Counted from the stretch's first letter, positions 8,145 to 16,855 are shown. The stretch is DNA of 64,000 bases from Winogradskyella tangerina (GCF_003260205.1 NZ_QERF01000001.1:62001-126000), one strand, 5' to 3'. Numbers and translations: made by a program. Notes: generated from the sequence alone by a model not told the origin.

Positions 8145-9160
8145 TGATTAAGGTTGCCATAAATGGATTTGGTAGAATTGGTCGCCGTGTCTTCAGATTA
8201 GCACTTCAACATCCGCAGATCCAAATTGTTGCTATTAACGATCTTGCAGATTCAAAAACTTTGAGTCATTTACTCAAATACGATAGTATTCATGGTGTAT
8301 TAGACCTCAACATCGCAGCAGATAATCATCATATTATTGTGAATGGCGAGGCTATTCCTTTATATAACGAATCGCATCCAAAATCGATTAATTGGACCAC
8401 TGTAAATCCTGATTTTGTAATTGAGGCTACTGGTAAATTTAAATCAAAGAACGAACTTCAACACCATATAAAAAACGGAGCAACACAGGTAATTTTATCC
8501 GTTCCACCGTTAGAAGATGACATAAAAACCATTGTTTTAGGGGTTAACGATCATACACTAGATGGTACTGAAACCATTCTCTCTAATGCCTCATGCACCA
8601 CTAATAATGCGGCACCAATGATGGCCTTAATTAGAGAACATTTTGGGATCAAGCAAGCTTATATTACAACTGTTCATTCCTATACAACAGACCAAAGTTT
8701 ACACGATCAACCTCATAGAGATTTGAGACGTGCACGTGCAGCCGGACAATCGATAGTACCAACAACTACAGGTGCAGCAAAAGCGCTTACTAAAATATTT
8801 CCAGACCTATCAGAGGTAATTGGAGGTTGTGGAATACGAGTACCAGTAGCAAATGGTTCACTTACAGATATGACCATAAATATTAAGCAAAGCACCACAA
8901 TTGCTGAAGTTAATGCGCTTTTCAAAAATGCCTCCGAAACATATTTAAAAGGCATTTTGCAATATACCGAGGACCCGATAGTTTCTATTGATATCGTAGG
9001 AAATCGACATTCTTGCATTTTCGATTCTCAAATGACCTCCGTTATCGGCAACATGGTGAAAATACTAGGTTGGTACGATAACGAAAGTGGTTATAGCTCA
9101 AGAATTTTAGATTTAATTTGCAATTTATCGGATAAAAAAGCACTTTTGTCGAATAAATAA
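8144..9160 (+). CDS. gap: Type I glyceraldehyde-3-phosphate dehydrogenase
   Basis: 338 residues with the Rossmann start INGFGRIGRR, the NAD-type INDL after the second strand, catalytic Cys151 in SNASCTT, His179 in TTVHSYT and the C-terminal WYDNESGYS. It oxidises glyceraldehyde-3-phosphate with NAD+ and phosphate in glycolysis or runs in reverse. After the catalytic cysteine it reads TTNNAAP where E. coli GapA has TTNCLAP. Bacteroidota commonly have more than one GAPDH, so this may not be the main glycolytic copy. Translational coupling to lipA is unusual and its purpose is unclear. Confidence 0.94.
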   Translation: MIKVAINGFGRIGRRVFRLALQHPQIQIVAINDLADSKTLSHLLKYDSIHGVLDLNIAADNHHIIVNGEAIPLYNESHPKSINWTTVNPDFVIEATGKFKSKNELQHHIKNGATQVILSVPPLEDDIKTIVLGVNDHTLDGTETILSNASCTTNNAAPMMALIREHFGIKQAYITTVHSYTTDQSLHDQPHRDLRRARAAGQSIVPTTTGAAKALTKIFPDLSEVIGGCGIRVPVANGSLTDMTINIKQSTTIAEVNALFKNASETYLKGILQYTEDPIVSIDIVGNRHSCIFDSQMTSVIGNMVKILGWYDNESGYSSRILDLICNLSDKKALLSNK

Positions 9161-9161
9161 T

Positions 9162-9169
9162 TATATTTG
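9162..9169 (+). promoter_or_regulatory. -7 promoter element TATATTTG before histidine kinase gene
   Basis: An exact TAnnTTTG match 21 bases upstream of the ATG at 9190, directly after the GAPDH stop codon. Confidence 0.68.
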
Positions 9170-9189
9170 TTCTTATAAAGAGAGCTGAA

Positions 9190-11427
9190 ATGTCCCGAAT
9201 CAAATATTACATATTTGTTTTTTTAGCGTGTTTTTGTAGTCTGATTTTCGCCCAACAAGATGGGATTGAAGATACAGACATGCTGACTATGAGGCTACAA
9301 GAGCGGATCAATCAAGCGAAATTAGAAAGTGATCGTGGTGACTATTACGACGCCTTAGGAAATCTTGAAAATGCTTTAGAGATTGCCGAAAAAATCAACG
9401 ACAAAAAGAATCAAGGAATTATCCATACAAAGATCGCCAAGGTAAGATATCTCGTTGGTGAAACTGATAATGCCTATGTATCACTGAACACAGCTATACA
9501 ACTTCAAAGGGAAAATAATGACTATGCTAATCTTGCCGTAGCCTACAATATTAAAGGTGTTATTCATAATACTAAAAAGGAATACGAAGATGCCTTAGAA
9601 TATTATAATTCTGCTAAAAACTTATACGAGCAAGAAGATCTTGAAGAATATATTTCTGAAGTTACACTCAATGAAGCCAAAGCGTATATTGCGCTACAGC
9701 GTTATGAAGAAGCAAAAGCCCATTTAGAAAAAACCATCATATTATCAAAAAAGTATGAGCAGCGACGCCTATTGAGTAGTGCGCTGATCCAAAGTGGTAA
9801 AGTTTCGAGCGCTCTTAACAACAATGAATTGGCTCTGACGCAAGTAGAAGAAGGTCTAGTCATTGCTAAGGCATACAACCATCTTGAAAATACAAATGAA
9901 GCTTACTTAACCTTAAGCGATATTCATAAAGCGCGAGGTGATTATAAAAACTCTTACGACTACATTACTAAGCATATAAGACTATCAGATTCGCTCTTAG
10001 ATATTAAGCGCGAAAGCTTGGCTCCTGGCATGACAAGCCAATCCATTAATAAGTATAAAGACGCCGAAAAAGCGCAACTTATTGAGCAAATTGAAGAAGT
10101 AAATGCCGAAAGTAACTTTACAAGAATTACAACAATTTTAAGTATTGCACTTATTACAATCTTGTCACTGCTTACTTTGTCATTGTATAAAAACAACAAT
10201 ATTAGGCTGAAGACCAACAACATGCTTCACAAGAAAAATGATGAGCTTATTGTTGCAAAAGAAAAAGCGGAACTTGCTTCTAAGACTAAAGCCAACTTTT
10301 TATCGACGGTGACTCACGAGCTTCGTACACCCCTTTATGCGGTTACTGGTTTAACAAATATGTTATTGGATGAAAATCCGAAGGACCACCAGGTACCGCA
10401 TTTAAAATCACTTAAGTTTTCAGGTGATTATTTATTGACATTTATTAACGATATTCTTCAGATCAATAAAATTGAAGCTAATAAAGTTGAACTCGACCCC
10501 GAAATTTTCAACCTGAAGAATAAATTAGAGAATGTAATGTCTGCCCTTTCAAATTCTGCGAAGGATAACGGTACAGAATTACATTTCGATTATGAAGATG
10601 GCTTGCCAGAAATTTATAATGGCGACCAATTAAAGATCTCCCAAATCTTAATTAACCTACTAGGAAATGCTATTAAATTCACGAAAGATGGAGACATCTG
10701 GGTGAGAGCGTACAAGATCGATCAGAAAGATGATATGTATCGCTTACGCTTCGAAATTGAAGATAATGGTATTGGTATTACGAAAGAAAAACAAGATGAG
10801 ATGTTTGAGAGTTTCTCTCAAGGGTCTGTACAAATTAACCGAAAATACGGTGGTACTGGTCTTGGTTTATCTATTGTAAAAGGACTTATCAAAATTCTAA
10901 AAGGAAAAATCTACTTGAAGAGTGAACTTGGCAAAGGCACAACCTTCTTCTTTGAAATTCCTTTAGAGAAAGCTGAAAAAGTTGAAGCACCTAAAGTAGA
11001 AGAAACCAAACAATCTAATAAGATGGGAGAATTAGATCTAAGTGACGTTAAAATTTTAGTCGTTGAAGACAACAAGATCAATCAAATGATCACCAAGAAG
11101 ATCCTCAATAAAATGGGGCTTTATTGTGATGTTGTTGATAACGGAGAAGCCGCAGTAGAGCAAGTTAAATCTACGAGCTACAATGTGGTACTAATGGATA
11201 TTCATATGCCAGGAATAAGTGGTCTTGAAGCCACTAAGATCATTAGAACATTTGATAAAGAACTTGTCATCTTTGCTCTAACCGCAGTTACTTTAGAAGA
11301 TAAAATGCATGAATTTGGTGAAGCCGGATTTAATGATATCATTTCTAAACCATTTAAACAGGAAGATTTTGAAGGTAAACTTTACGATGTGCTTTCTGGT
11401 AAAGGTGTTGTTTCAAGTTTCTTTTAA
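9190..11427 (+). CDS. Hybrid sensor histidine kinase with TPR sensor domain and receiver domain
   Basis: 745 residues in this order: signal peptide (1-22), periplasmic tetratricopeptide repeats (about 30-300, for example AVAYNIKGVIHNTKKEYEDALEYY-type helices), a transmembrane helix (about 312-334), a coiled-coil linker, HisKA with phospho-acceptor His376 in THELRTP, an HATPase_c domain (about 480-600; N box LLGNAIKFT, G boxes DNGIGI and GTGLGLSI), and a C-terminal receiver domain with the acidic pair VVEDN and phospho-acceptor Asp670 in LMDIHMPG. No DNA-binding output domain is fused, so the signal must pass to another protein. No cognate regulator gene lies nearby. Ligand unknown. Confidence 0.93.
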   Translation: MSRIKYYIFVFLACFCSLIFAQQDGIEDTDMLTMRLQERINQAKLESDRGDYYDALGNLENALEIAEKINDKKNQGIIHTKIAKVRYLVGETDNAYVSLNTAIQLQRENNDYANLAVAYNIKGVIHNTKKEYEDALEYYNSAKNLYEQEDLEEYISEVTLNEAKAYIALQRYEEAKAHLEKTIILSKKYEQRRLLSSALIQSGKVSSALNNNELALTQVEEGLVIAKAYNHLENTNEAYLTLSDIHKARGDYKNSYDYITKHIRLSDSLLDIKRESLAPGMTSQSINKYKDAEKAQLIEQIEEVNAESNFTRITTILSIALITILSLLTLSLYKNNNIRLKTNNMLHKKNDELIVAKEKAELASKTKANFLSTVTHELRTPLYAVTGLTNMLLDENPKDHQVPHLKSLKFSGDYLLTFINDILQINKIEANKVELDPEIFNLKNKLENVMSALSNSAKDNGTELHFDYEDGLPEIYNGDQLKISQILINLLGNAIKFTKDGDIWVRAYKIDQKDDMYRLRFEIEDNGIGITKEKQDEMFESFSQGSVQINRKYGGTGLGLSIVKGLIKILKGKIYLKSELGKGTTFFFEIPLEKAEKVEAPKVEETKQSNKMGELDLSDVKILVVEDNKINQMITKKILNKMGLYCDVVDNGEAAVEQVKSTSYNVVLMDIHMPGISGLEATKIIRTFDKELVIFALTAVTLEDKMHEFGEAGFNDIISKPFKQEDFEGKLYDVLSGKGVVSSFF

Positions 11428-12422
11428 CCCACATATTGCTCAATCAGCGCATTGAAATCCTCTGGTTTATCCATGGCCATTTCAATTGGAAGATAGTATA
11501 AGTTAGGCTCTAAATTTTCATGATGAGACAAGCGTACATAATCCTTCTCAGTAGTAACCAACAAACCCTTTTTAGATAACATTTCAACATCACTTGGTTT
11601 AAAACTGTAGTGATCAGGGTATTCAATATGATTGAATTTCAGGTTTTTCTTTTCTAAAAATTCAACCAATGGTTTTGCATTGGCAATACCTGTTACCAAT
11701 GTGAAATTCGGCAAAGTTCGCAATGCCAATTTCCCTTGTTTCGAAATAAATTCTTCAGCATAAGCTATGTGACTGAAGAAAAGTTTTTGCTCTGATTTAA
11801 TTTTTAGTTTTGAAGCAATTCTTTCCTTTTCCTCATCTGATAAATCAACCGGACATTTAGTTACAACAATAATATCGGCACGTTTTGCACCCGATCGAGG
11901 TTCGCGCAAATTTCCTGTGGGCAGAACTATATCTTTAGAGTATAAATTATAATAGGCTGTCAATAAAATATTCATGCCTGGCTTTACTCTTCGATGCTGA
12001 TAAGCATCATCAAGAAGAATAACCTCTGGTTTTTCCTTTAATGCTATTAGTTGTTCTATACCATTCTGACGATCTCCGTCAACTGCCACTTTAATTCCCT
12101 CAAACTTTCTAAAAAATTGAAAGGGCTCATCACCAATGGTATCAGCTGTAGCCTCATCATCAGCTAAAATAAATCCTTCGGTAATACGCTTATATCCTCT
12201 ACTTAGCGTCGCAACAGATTTTTTATCCTTTAAAAGTCGAATTAAATATTCAATGGTTGGTGTTTTTCCAGTTCCACCTGTACTCAGGTTCCCAATACAT
12301 ATAACTGGAGTTTCATAAGATTTTGAAGCCATTATGCCTCTATCATATAAGTAATTCCTCAGCCATGTTACTACATAGTATATGGGCACAATAGGAAACA
12401 ATATGATGCGGATAAACTTCAC
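11424..12422 (-). CDS. lpxK: Tetraacyldisaccharide 4'-kinase LpxK
   Basis: LpxK phosphorylates the 4' position of the lipid A disaccharide at the inner membrane, needed for lipopolysaccharide. The 332-residue protein has an N-terminal amphipathic/hydrophobic helix (FIRIILFPIVPIYYVV), the P-loop GNLSTGGTGKT (residues 44-54) and the DDAYQHR motif. The start is GTG at 12422; the N-terminal sequence matches the family from the first residue. Its stop codon overlaps that of the convergent histidine kinase gene by four bases. Confidence 0.96.
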   Translation of the reverse strand: MKFIRIILFPIVPIYYVVTWLRNYLYDRGIMASKSYETPVICIGNLSTGGTGKTPTIEYLIRLLKDKKSVATLSRGYKRITEGFILADDEATADTIGDEPFQFFRKFEGIKVAVDGDRQNGIEQLIALKEKPEVILLDDAYQHRRVKPGMNILLTAYYNLYSKDIVLPTGNLREPRSGAKRADIIVVTKCPVDLSDEEKERIASKLKIKSEQKLFFSHIAYAEEFISKQGKLALRTLPNFTLVTGIANAKPLVEFLEKKNLKFNHIEYPDHYSFKPSDVEMLSKKGLLVTTEKDYVRLSHHENLEPNLYYLPIEMAMDKPEDFNALIEQYVG

Positions 12423-12438
12423 GAGTACTAAAATATAT

Positions 12439-12446
12439 TATTTTTG
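12439..12446 (+). promoter_or_regulatory. -7 promoter element TATTTTTG before Nif3-like gene
   Basis: An exact TAnnTTTG match 17 bases upstream of the ATG at 12463, in the short divergent gap between lpxK and the Nif3-like gene. Confidence 0.68.
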
Positions 12447-12462
12447 AAACAAATATGCTTTT

Positions 12463-13557
12463 ATGACTGTTCAAGATGTAATTAATCAACTGCACGATTT
12501 AGCGCCATTAACCTACGCCGAAGATTTTGATAATGTAGGCCTACTTGTTGGTAATAAAAATCAATCTGTTACTAATGTCCTTGTAACCCTAGACACACTC
12601 GAAGCCGTTGTAGATGAAGCCATCGAAAAAAATTGCAACCTTATTGTTAGTTTTCATCCGATAATTTTTAAAGGATTAAAAAAACTAACAGGTAAAACCT
12701 ATGTTGAACGTGTAGTCATTAAAGCCATAAAACATGACATTGCTATATTTTCAATCCATACAGCACTAGACAACGCTTTCCAAGGGGTAAATTCTATAAT
12801 CTGTGATCGTTTAGGATTAGTCAACAAGCAGATTTTGATTCCTCAGAAAAACACGATTAAGAAACTTCAAACCTATATACCAAAAGCTAATGCGGATGAA
12901 CTCAGAAAGGCATTAGCCGATGCTGGCGCAGGTAGTATTGGTAATTATGACGCCTGTAGTTTTAATTTTGAAGGCATAGGCACTTATAAAGGCAATGAAG
13001 ATTCAGACCCAACTATTGGAGAAAGAGGGCAATTACATTCTGAAAATGAAACTGCCATTTCTGTCGTTTTTGAAAAACATTTTGAATCTAAGGTTTTAAA
13101 GGCCTTATTTAATGCGCATCCTTATGAAGAAATTGCCTATGAGATCACAACTTTAGACAACTCAAGTCCGTATATTGGAATGGGCATGATTGGTGAAGTT
13201 TCGGGAGAACTGTCGGAACAAGAGGCACTTCAACATATTAAAACCTCAATGAATGCCACTGTTGTAAGGCATTCAAAACTTCTTAATCGTAAGGTTAAGA
13301 AGATAGCTGTACTTGGCGGATCGGGGAGCTTTGCTATAGGAGCTGCGAAGGCAGCAGGCGCTGATCTTCTGGTCACTGCAGACCTAAAATATCATGATTT
13401 TTTTAGTGCCGAACACAATATAGTTTTAGCAGATATTGGGCACTATGAAAGCGAACAGTTCACAAAAACGTTTTTAGTGGACTATCTCTCGAAAAAAATT
13501 ACTAATTTTGCAATCATTTTATCAACGACAAATACAAATCCGGTAAAGTATTTATAA
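12463..13557 (+). CDS. Nif3-like dinuclear metal-binding protein (YbgI/YqfO family)
   Basis: 364 residues. The N-terminal and C-terminal parts form the Nif3 fold, with metal ligands in SFHPIIFKG and in GHYESE near the C-terminus. A middle insert of about 100 residues (roughly 130-235, including NAHPYEEIAYEI) matches the PII/CutA-like domain found in longer YqfO-type members. The family is often named GTP cyclohydrolase 1 type 2, but physiological roles are poorly defined. Two bases separate it from the following coiled-coil gene, and this pairing is common in Bacteroidota. Confidence 0.92.
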   Translation: MTVQDVINQLHDLAPLTYAEDFDNVGLLVGNKNQSVTNVLVTLDTLEAVVDEAIEKNCNLIVSFHPIIFKGLKKLTGKTYVERVVIKAIKHDIAIFSIHTALDNAFQGVNSIICDRLGLVNKQILIPQKNTIKKLQTYIPKANADELRKALADAGAGSIGNYDACSFNFEGIGTYKGNEDSDPTIGERGQLHSENETAISVVFEKHFESKVLKALFNAHPYEEIAYEITTLDNSSPYIGMGMIGEVSGELSEQEALQHIKTSMNATVVRHSKLLNRKVKKIAVLGGSGSFAIGAAKAAGADLLVTADLKYHDFFSAEHNIVLADIGHYESEQFTKTFLVDYLSKKITNFAIILSTTNTNPVKYL

Positions 13558-13559
13558 TT

Positions 13560-14345
13560 ATGGCCAAAAAAGCTGAAGCTACTGTAGAAGAGCGATTAAG
13601 AGCGCTCTACGATTTACAACTAATTGATTCTAGAGTAGACGAAATAAGAAATGTCCGTGGAGAACTTCCTTTAGAAGTAAGAGATTTAGAAGATGAAGTA
13701 GAAGGACTGAATAAAAGATTGGAGAAATTAAATGATAGCCTTGCGGTTATTGATGAAGAAATTAAAGGCAAAAAGAATCTGATCGAAGAAGCCAAAGCCT
13801 TGATCAAAAAGTATAGCGAGCAACAAAATAATGTTAGAAATAACAGAGAGTACAATTCTTTAACCAAGGAGATTGAGTTCCAAGAGCTAGAAATTCAATT
13901 AGCTGAAAAGCACATTAAAGAATTCAAAGCGCAAATAGAGCAGAAAAAAGAAGTTATTTCTGAAACTAAAGACCGCTTAAAAGATCGCCAATCGCACTTA
14001 AAGCACAAAAAAGGTGAACTGAACGAGATCCTTAAAGAAACTGAAAAGGAAGAGGAAGCATTATTATCAAAGTCAGACGAATTTCAAAAGAAAATCGACG
14101 AGCGCTTAGTAAAAGCTTACCTCAGAATAAGAAATAATGTAAAGAATGGTTTAGCTGTTGTTGCTATTGAGCGTGGTGCTTCTGGAGGTTCGTTCTTCAC
14201 TATTCCTCCACAGGTACAAGTTGAAATTGCTTCGCGCAAGAAAGTTATCACTGATGAGCATAGTGGGCGTATTTTAGTTGATGCGGCACTTGCTGAAGAA
14301 GAGAAAGCTAAAATGGATAAATTATTTGCTAAGTTGAGTAAATAA
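13560..14345 (+). CDS. DUF164 (C4-type zinc ribbon) family coiled-coil protein lacking the zinc cysteines
   Basis: 261 residues, mostly a long charged coiled coil (about 25-185) followed by a small C-terminal domain. The family normally ends in a zinc ribbon with two Cys pairs. Here the expected positions read RGASGGSF (about 204-211) and DEHSGRIL (about 231-238), with no cysteine, so zinc binding of that type is not possible although the surrounding fold signature is kept. It is cotranscribed with the Nif3-like gene (2-base gap). Its function is unknown; a helical protein that binds nucleic acid or another protein is suggested by homologues but not proven. Confidence 0.87.
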   Translation: MAKKAEATVEERLRALYDLQLIDSRVDEIRNVRGELPLEVRDLEDEVEGLNKRLEKLNDSLAVIDEEIKGKKNLIEEAKALIKKYSEQQNNVRNNREYNSLTKEIEFQELEIQLAEKHIKEFKAQIEQKKEVISETKDRLKDRQSHLKHKKGELNEILKETEKEEEALLSKSDEFQKKIDERLVKAYLRIRNNVKNGLAVVAIERGASGGSFFTIPPQVQVEIASRKKVITDEHSGRILVDAALAEEEKAKMDKLFAKLSK

Positions 14346-14365
14346 TCCATTCAAAATATAACATG

Positions 14366-14397
14366 AAAGCCTTCACGATTGTGAGGGCTTTTTTATT
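14366..14397 (+). terminator. Rho-independent terminator after Nif3/DUF164 operon
   Basis: An 11-bp stem (14366-14376 with 14381-14391, one G-T wobble), a GATT loop and a following T-rich run. Confidence 0.88.
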
Positions 14398-14473
14398 TAA
14401 TATAATTTTAAAACAATTCATTTTAAGGAATTGTAATTTTACACGTCTATAGAAAGAGAAAAGATTAAAACCA

Positions 14474-15136
14474 ATGAAAAAGTTAGTATACGTACTAAGC
14501 ATTAGCTTATTTTTTAGTTGCCAGAACCAGGCACAAGTAAATCCTGAACAACAAAAAGTCATCGATGCCGATCCTGTGGAAGTGCCATTAGAAGACGGTA
14601 AGGCCAAAGCCTATTTTGCTAGCGGCTGTTTTTGGTGTGTTGAAGCAATTTATGAAAGTGTGAAGGGTGTAGATGAAGTAATTAGTGGATATTCTGGTGG
14701 ATTTACCGAGAATCCTACCTACGAGAAAAGCAACACCGGAAGAACTGGCCATGCTGAAGCTGTTGAAGTAATCTACGATCCTGAAGTGGTTAGTTTTGCA
14801 ACATTAGTTGATGTGTATTTTGGCTCACAAGACCCAACTCAAGTTAATGGACAAGGCCCAGATTGGGGCTCACAATACCGATCGATAATTTTCTTTCAGA
14901 ATGACGAACAAAAGAAGATCATCGAAGACAAAAAAGCAGCCTTAGCTAAAGAACTCGATGCTGAAATTGCGGCAAAGATTTATCCATTCCAGAAGTTTTG
15001 GATCGCAGAAGCTTACCATCAAGACTTTGAGAAACGCAACCCAAACCAACGCTATATTCGTGGTGTTTCCATTCCAAGATTAAACAGATTTAAAGCAAAG
15101 TTTCCCGAATTATTGAAGGAAGACGAAAAGCATTAA
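14474..15136 (+). CDS. msrA: Peptide-methionine (S)-S-oxide reductase MsrA, lipoprotein
   Basis: Reduces methionine-S-sulfoxide in proteins. The 220-residue protein begins with a lipoprotein signal peptide (lipobox FFSC, Cys16) and a short linker, followed by the MsrA domain with catalytic GCFWC at 51-55 and GYSGG. The lipid anchor places it in the envelope, where it would repair oxidised extracytoplasmic proteins. It is flanked by terminators on both sides, so it is probably a single-gene unit. Confidence 0.95.
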   Translation: MKKLVYVLSISLFFSCQNQAQVNPEQQKVIDADPVEVPLEDGKAKAYFASGCFWCVEAIYESVKGVDEVISGYSGGFTENPTYEKSNTGRTGHAEAVEVIYDPEVVSFATLVDVYFGSQDPTQVNGQGPDWGSQYRSIIFFQNDEQKKIIEDKKAALAKELDAEIAAKIYPFQKFWIAEAYHQDFEKRNPNQRYIRGVSIPRLNRFKAKFPELLKEDEKH

Positions 15137-15150
15137 TCAAAATAGAAAAG

Positions 15151-15182
15151 AAAAGGTATTCAAATTAGGATACCTTTTTTTG
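15151..15182 (+). terminator. Rho-independent terminator after msrA
   Basis: The stem AAAAGGTAT pairs with ATACCTTTT, an 11-base loop between them, and a T-run continues to 15181. The A-rich left arm could also serve the convergent methyltransferase gene. Confidence 0.8.
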
Positions 15183-15189
15183 TCGAGAA

Positions 15190-15990
15190 CTATTTCTTCC
15201 TCGCCTTAATTTCAAACAACATTGGAAATAACTGATCCTTCAAGATGTACATACCATTGTCTTGTTTTATCAGATCAGGAAATACATTATACGGACTTTC
15301 ATCATATTCATTTAAATATTCGATCGTTAAACCAGCTTCAATAAGCGCATTTACGACTTCACTTAAACCATGATTCCACCCGTACTCTTTGCTTACCATT
15401 TTTGAAGACATATCTGCATAGGTTCCTTCATATTCCTCATAGATTACTTCCTTCTGGTTATAATGGTATTTCATTTTCGGTGTACCATCCACATAGTCAA
15501 ACATCCAAATAATAGGATGAAATTCAACAATGTAGAAAGTCCCACCAGATTTCAACCGTTCTGCTATCATTTTTGCCCAAGGTTTTAGGTCGGGCAACCA
15601 TCCGATTACACCATAACTAGTAAAGACAATATCAAAAGTTTGACTAATATGTTCAGAAGTATCTAAAACATTGCAGCACACAAACTCGGCATCTAAGTCT
15701 AGTTCTGTATTTAGCTTTTTAGCCAATTTAATACCTTCATCACTCAAATCAACACCCACACATTTTGCGCCCATCCTACTCCAACTCAGTGTATCTTGAC
15801 CGAAATGACATTGTAAATGCAATAATGACTTCCCTGAAACATCTCTCAAGGCCTTTAATTCGTAAGGCATCAGGGTAGTTTCGCCAGCCAAAAAAGCATC
15901 CATGTTATACATCCCACTTTGCGAATGCACCTTTACTTTTTCGTTCCACGTGGCCTTATTAACCTTAAAATAATTAGTATGGTCGTTCAT
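15190..15990 (-). CDS. Class I SAM-dependent methyltransferase
   Basis: 266 residues. The SAM-binding Rossmann fold starts near residue 50 with LLHLQCHFGQDTLSW (motif I variant), VGVDLSDEGIKLA (acidic residue for the ribose), CCNVLD and FDIVFTSYGVIGWLPDL. The substrate is unknown. It is convergent with msrA and divergent from the lipoprotein gene at 16027. Confidence 0.85.
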   Translation of the reverse strand: MNDHTNYFKVNKATWNEKVKVHSQSGMYNMDAFLAGETTLMPYELKALRDVSGKSLLHLQCHFGQDTLSWSRMGAKCVGVDLSDEGIKLAKKLNTELDLDAEFVCCNVLDTSEHISQTFDIVFTSYGVIGWLPDLKPWAKMIAERLKSGGTFYIVEFHPIIWMFDYVDGTPKMKYHYNQKEVIYEEYEGTYADMSSKMVSKEYGWNHGLSEVVNALIEAGLTIEYLNEYDESPYNVFPDLIKQDNGMYILKDQLFPMLFEIKARKK

Positions 15991-15997
15991 CGTTGGT

Positions 15998-16005
15998 TAA
16001 TTTTG
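15998..16005 (+). promoter_or_regulatory. -7 promoter element TAATTTTG before lipoprotein gene
   Basis: An exact TAnnTTTG match 21 bases upstream of the ATG at 16027, within the 36-base divergent gap. Confidence 0.65.
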
Positions 16006-16026
16006 CATCTAAAATAACTTATAATT

Positions 16027-16707
16027 ATGAAATCACTATACCTTGGAATTATTTGTCTCTTTTGCCTTTCGGCTTGTAAATCTGAAAAAAAAGAAACCAC
16101 AGAAGATCATAGCACCAAAGAATTAACCATTGCAGAAAAAATTGCAAACGCTCATGGTTTTGAAAACTGGAAAAACGTTTCTGAAGTTCAATTTACTTTC
16201 AAAGTAGACCGAGACAGTATCAAGGGCAAAGGCCGTTCTTGGGTTTGGAAACCAAAAGAAGATTTGGTTAAAATGACCGTTGGTGACGCTGTAGTTGAAT
16301 ATTCTAGACGGCAAATCGACAGTGCCCATATCGGAGCAGATCGCGGTTTCATTAATGACAAGTTTTGGCTTTTAATTCCTTTTCAATTGGTATGGGATTC
16401 CTCAGCGTCTATTTCAGAGCCAAAAGAAATGGAATCGCCAATTAAAAAGGAAACCCTTCAAATGATTACCTTAACTTATCCTAATGAAGGTGGTTACACG
16501 CCTGGTGATGCTTACGATATTTTTTATGATGAAAACTTTCTTATTAAAGAATGGGTTTTCAGACAAGGAAATTCTCCTGAACCATCATTAGCAAATACGT
16601 TCGAAAATTATCAAGATTTCAATGGCATCAAGATTGCCATAGACCATAAAAAAGAAGAAGGTAACTGGAATTTAAACTTCGCCGATGTTAGCATAACCTT
16701 AGATTAA
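16027..16707 (+). CDS. Lipoprotein of unknown function
   Basis: 226 residues with a clear lipoprotein signal peptide (lipobox LSAC at about 13-16) and a charged linker. The rest is beta-rich, beginning AEKIANAHGFENWKNV and continuing through alternating strands, resembling the general look of LolA-like lipoprotein carriers, but I cannot assign a family with confidence. It should be anchored in the envelope. No operon partner is visible; the putative small transcript region follows. Confidence 0.75.
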   Translation: MKSLYLGIICLFCLSACKSEKKETTEDHSTKELTIAEKIANAHGFENWKNVSEVQFTFKVDRDSIKGKGRSWVWKPKEDLVKMTVGDAVVEYSRRQIDSAHIGADRGFINDKFWLLIPFQLVWDSSASISEPKEMESPIKKETLQMITLTYPNEGGYTPGDAYDIFYDENFLIKEWVFRQGNSPEPSLANTFENYQDFNGIKIAIDHKKEEGNWNLNFADVSITLD

Positions 16708-16722
16708 CACATCGGAAATATT

Positions 16723-16739
16723 TTGGCATTACTTTTGTA
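16723..16739 (+). promoter_or_regulatory. Sigma-54-like -24/-12 promoter, also containing a TAnnTTTG element
   Basis: TTGGCA at 16723-16728 and TTGTA at 16735-16739 keep the exact TGGCAC-N5-TTGCA spacing of RpoN promoters, with the essential GG and TG in place. The same bases include TACTTTTG (16730-16737), a match to the housekeeping -7 element, so either sigma factor could be used. Transcription would start near 16743-16750. It is not upstream of any recognisable plus-strand gene. Confidence 0.5.
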
Positions 16740-16743
16740 ACAT

Positions 16744-16855
16744 ATAGTGTAAGTATGTCGTCATATTAACGACTCAGATGATGTACAAAATACACTTCCG
16801 CTTTATGCGTCTATATATTTTCACCTGCGCTTTGTAACCAAAGCGCTTTTTTTTT
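16744..16855 (+). ncRNA. Candidate small RNA (about 100 nt)
   Basis: A stretch without a plausible long gene is bounded by a promoter-like sequence and a strong intrinsic terminator. It contains a 5-bp hairpin (GTCGT 16757-16761 with ACGAC 16769-16773) overlapping a tiny ATG-to-stop frame of four codons (16755-16769), and ends in the terminator hairpin. It could be a small RNA, a leader-peptide remnant, or merely the 3' untranslated region of the lipoprotein gene. Prediction only. Confidence 0.35.
16827..16855 (+). terminator. Strong Rho-independent terminator
   Basis: The stem GCGCTTT (16827-16833) pairs with AAAGCGC (16840-16846) across a six-base loop and is followed by nine T. It ends either the lipoprotein message or the small RNA candidate, and abuts the stop codon of the convergent CDGSH gene. 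Confidence 0.92.
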
